Assembly: GCF_000185505.1 (NCBI RefSeq)
Contig: NZ_GL622359.1
Coordinates: 585,308 to 649,307 of the forward strand
Source: Pseudoramibacter alactolyticus ATCC 23263
GTDB taxonomy: Bacteria; Bacillota; Clostridia; Eubacteriales; Eubacteriaceae
DNA length: 64,000 nucleotides
Direction of reading: 5' to 3'
In this document: one piece after another, positions 63,286-64,000 of the stretch
Position numbering within the stretch: position 1 is the stretch's first letter
Layout: the number at the start of each line of letters is the position of its first letter
Program-made: the position numbers and the translations under genes
Notes under the pieces: model-generated
The model's input: the letters and a program-made list of their open reading frames with translations, nothing else
What the model was told of the DNA's origin: nothing
Database searches by the model: none

Positions 63286-64000
63286 TATTGGACCAGCTTC
63301 CGCGCGACCACCACGTCCCATTCGCCCATCGCGTCTGTCGCCACGATGTCAAATGCCCTGATCTTCAAAGCATTTTTTACTTCATTCAAATGCTCGTGAA
63401 TAATGCCGGATGCGATAAAAATGCCATCGTCTTTCAGATACAGCCGAATGGAATCCGCCAGACGAATGATCACTTCTGCCAGAATATTCGAAACGACAAG
63501 ATCTGCCTGATGATCCTGGGAAATGACCTCGAGCAAATCTCCTTCTTCAATGCCAACCTGTTCACTCAAATCATTGAGGGCCACATTGGATCGAGCGGCA
63601 TCCACCGCAACCGGATCAAAATCCACGCCCACGACTTTTTGCGCCCCTAATTTCCCGGCCACAATGGACAAAATTCCCGAACCACAGCCAACATCATACA
63701 CCAGGTCATCCGGATGCAGATATTTTTCTAATGCGAGCACGCAAAGCTGCGTTGTTTCGTGTGTTCCGGTGCCGAAGGCCATCCCCGGATCCATATTGAC
63801 AATCATTTCACCGGCTTGCGCCGTATAAGGCTCCCAGGTCGGTTTAATCACAATTTTATCGCCGATTTTGGTCGGTTTGTAAAATTGTTTCCAGGAATTG
63901 GCCCAATCTTCTTCAGCCATCTCCCGCACCGTGACGGTGCGTGCGCCGGGATCCAGTCCCCATTCCAAAAGATGGCTCAGCCCTTGCTTAATCTGCCGCA
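63285..64000 (-). CDS. prmA: Ribosomal protein L11 methyltransferase PrmA (5' end beyond the window)
   Basis: A partial gene: the reading frame stays open to the right edge, past the TTG at 63968, with residues RQIKQGLSHLLEWGLDPG that belong to the N-terminal domain. The visible part has the linker WANSWKQFYKPTKIGDKIVIKPTW (in parts), DPGMAFGTGTHETTQLC and the SAM site VYDVGCGSGILSIVA, then LVVSNILAEVI. PrmA trimethylates ribosomal protein L11. It heads prmA-rsmE-mtaB-HIT in the window; dnaJ often precedes it in Firmicutes. Confidence 0.95.
   Translation of the reverse strand, partial: RQIKQGLSHLLEWGLDPGARTVTVREMAEEDWANSWKQFYKPTKIGDKIVIKPTWEPYTAQAGEMIVNMDPGMAFGTGTHETTQLCVLALEKYLHPDDLVYDVGCGSGILSIVAGKLGAQKVVGVDFDPVAVDAARSNVALNDLSEQVGIEEGDLLEVISQDHQADLVVSNILAEVIIRLADSIRLYLKDDGIFIASGIIHEHLNEVKNALKIRAFDIVATDAMGEWDVVVARKLVQ

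Overview
The window looks like a chromosomal segment of an anaerobic, low-to-mid G+C Firmicute of the class Clostridia; a Eubacteriaceae-like organism is a guess from gene content only. The grounds are strong AGGAGG ribosome-binding sites, a CIRCE element at groESL, a T-box leader, sigma-A type promoters, an oxygen-sensitive class III ribonucleotide reductase beside a B12-dependent class II enzyme, an indolepyruvate:ferredoxin oxidoreductase, HPr kinase, and Firmicute gene orders (rimP-nusA-ylxR-infB-rbfA-nrnA-truB-ribF; dnaG-rpoD-trmK-nif3; comEC-holA with rpsT and lepA; prmA-rsmE-mtaB-HIT-rpsU-yqeY). I see no rRNA, tRNA, CRISPR array, prophage or insertion sequence. Most genes lie on the minus strand.

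Layout. 1-3.6 kb: an atypical P1B-type metal ATPase with a small upstream partner, and metA. 3.6-8 kb: groES-groEL under CIRCE and a tsaB-rimI-tsaD tRNA t6A cluster. 8-11.6 kb: an orphan HicB-like gene, an amber-interrupted gene remnant, and nrdD-nrdG behind tandem NrdR boxes. 11.6-16.4 kb: a deoxyinosine-glycosylase-like gene, a membrane protein, plsY, and iorA-iorB coupled to a small Cys-rich protein. 16.4-30.7 kb: a long minus-strand run of information-processing genes (nif3, trmK, rpoD, dnaG, ribF, truB, nrnA, rbfA, infB, ylxR, nusA, rimP, frr, pyrH) and an unassigned 80-residue gene.

30.8-39.6 kb is the most accessory-looking part: a cytoplasmic parvulin, an XPD/DinG-like helicase fused to a PD-(D/E)XK nuclease domain, a DUF551-like gene, a DUF2249-like two-domain protein, azlC-azlD, a PAP2 phosphatase, two HAD phosphatases and a secreted peptidoglycan hydrolase. 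39.7-46.4 kb: a gene remnant, B12-dependent nrdJ with its own NrdR box, a cytidylate-kinase-like gene, and trpE-trpG under a tryptophan (UGG) T-box. 46.4-64 kb: prfA, degV, hprK with an unusual charged C-terminal tail, uvrC, a coupled small-ORF/HAD/malQ operon, lepA, rpsT, holA, comEC, yqeY, rpsU, a HIT protein, mtaB, rsmE, and prmA running off the right edge.

The clearest regulatory story is that both ribonucleotide reductases, about 30 kb apart, carry NrdR-like operators. I found no convincing wholly new multi-gene system. The best candidates for new biology are the ATPase with its altered transmembrane motif and small partner, the DUF2249/helical protein, the IorAB-coupled Cys-rich protein, the HprK tail, and the possible attenuator before pyrH. 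Promoters, operators and terminators were read by eye; domain calls come from motif recognition without database searches.
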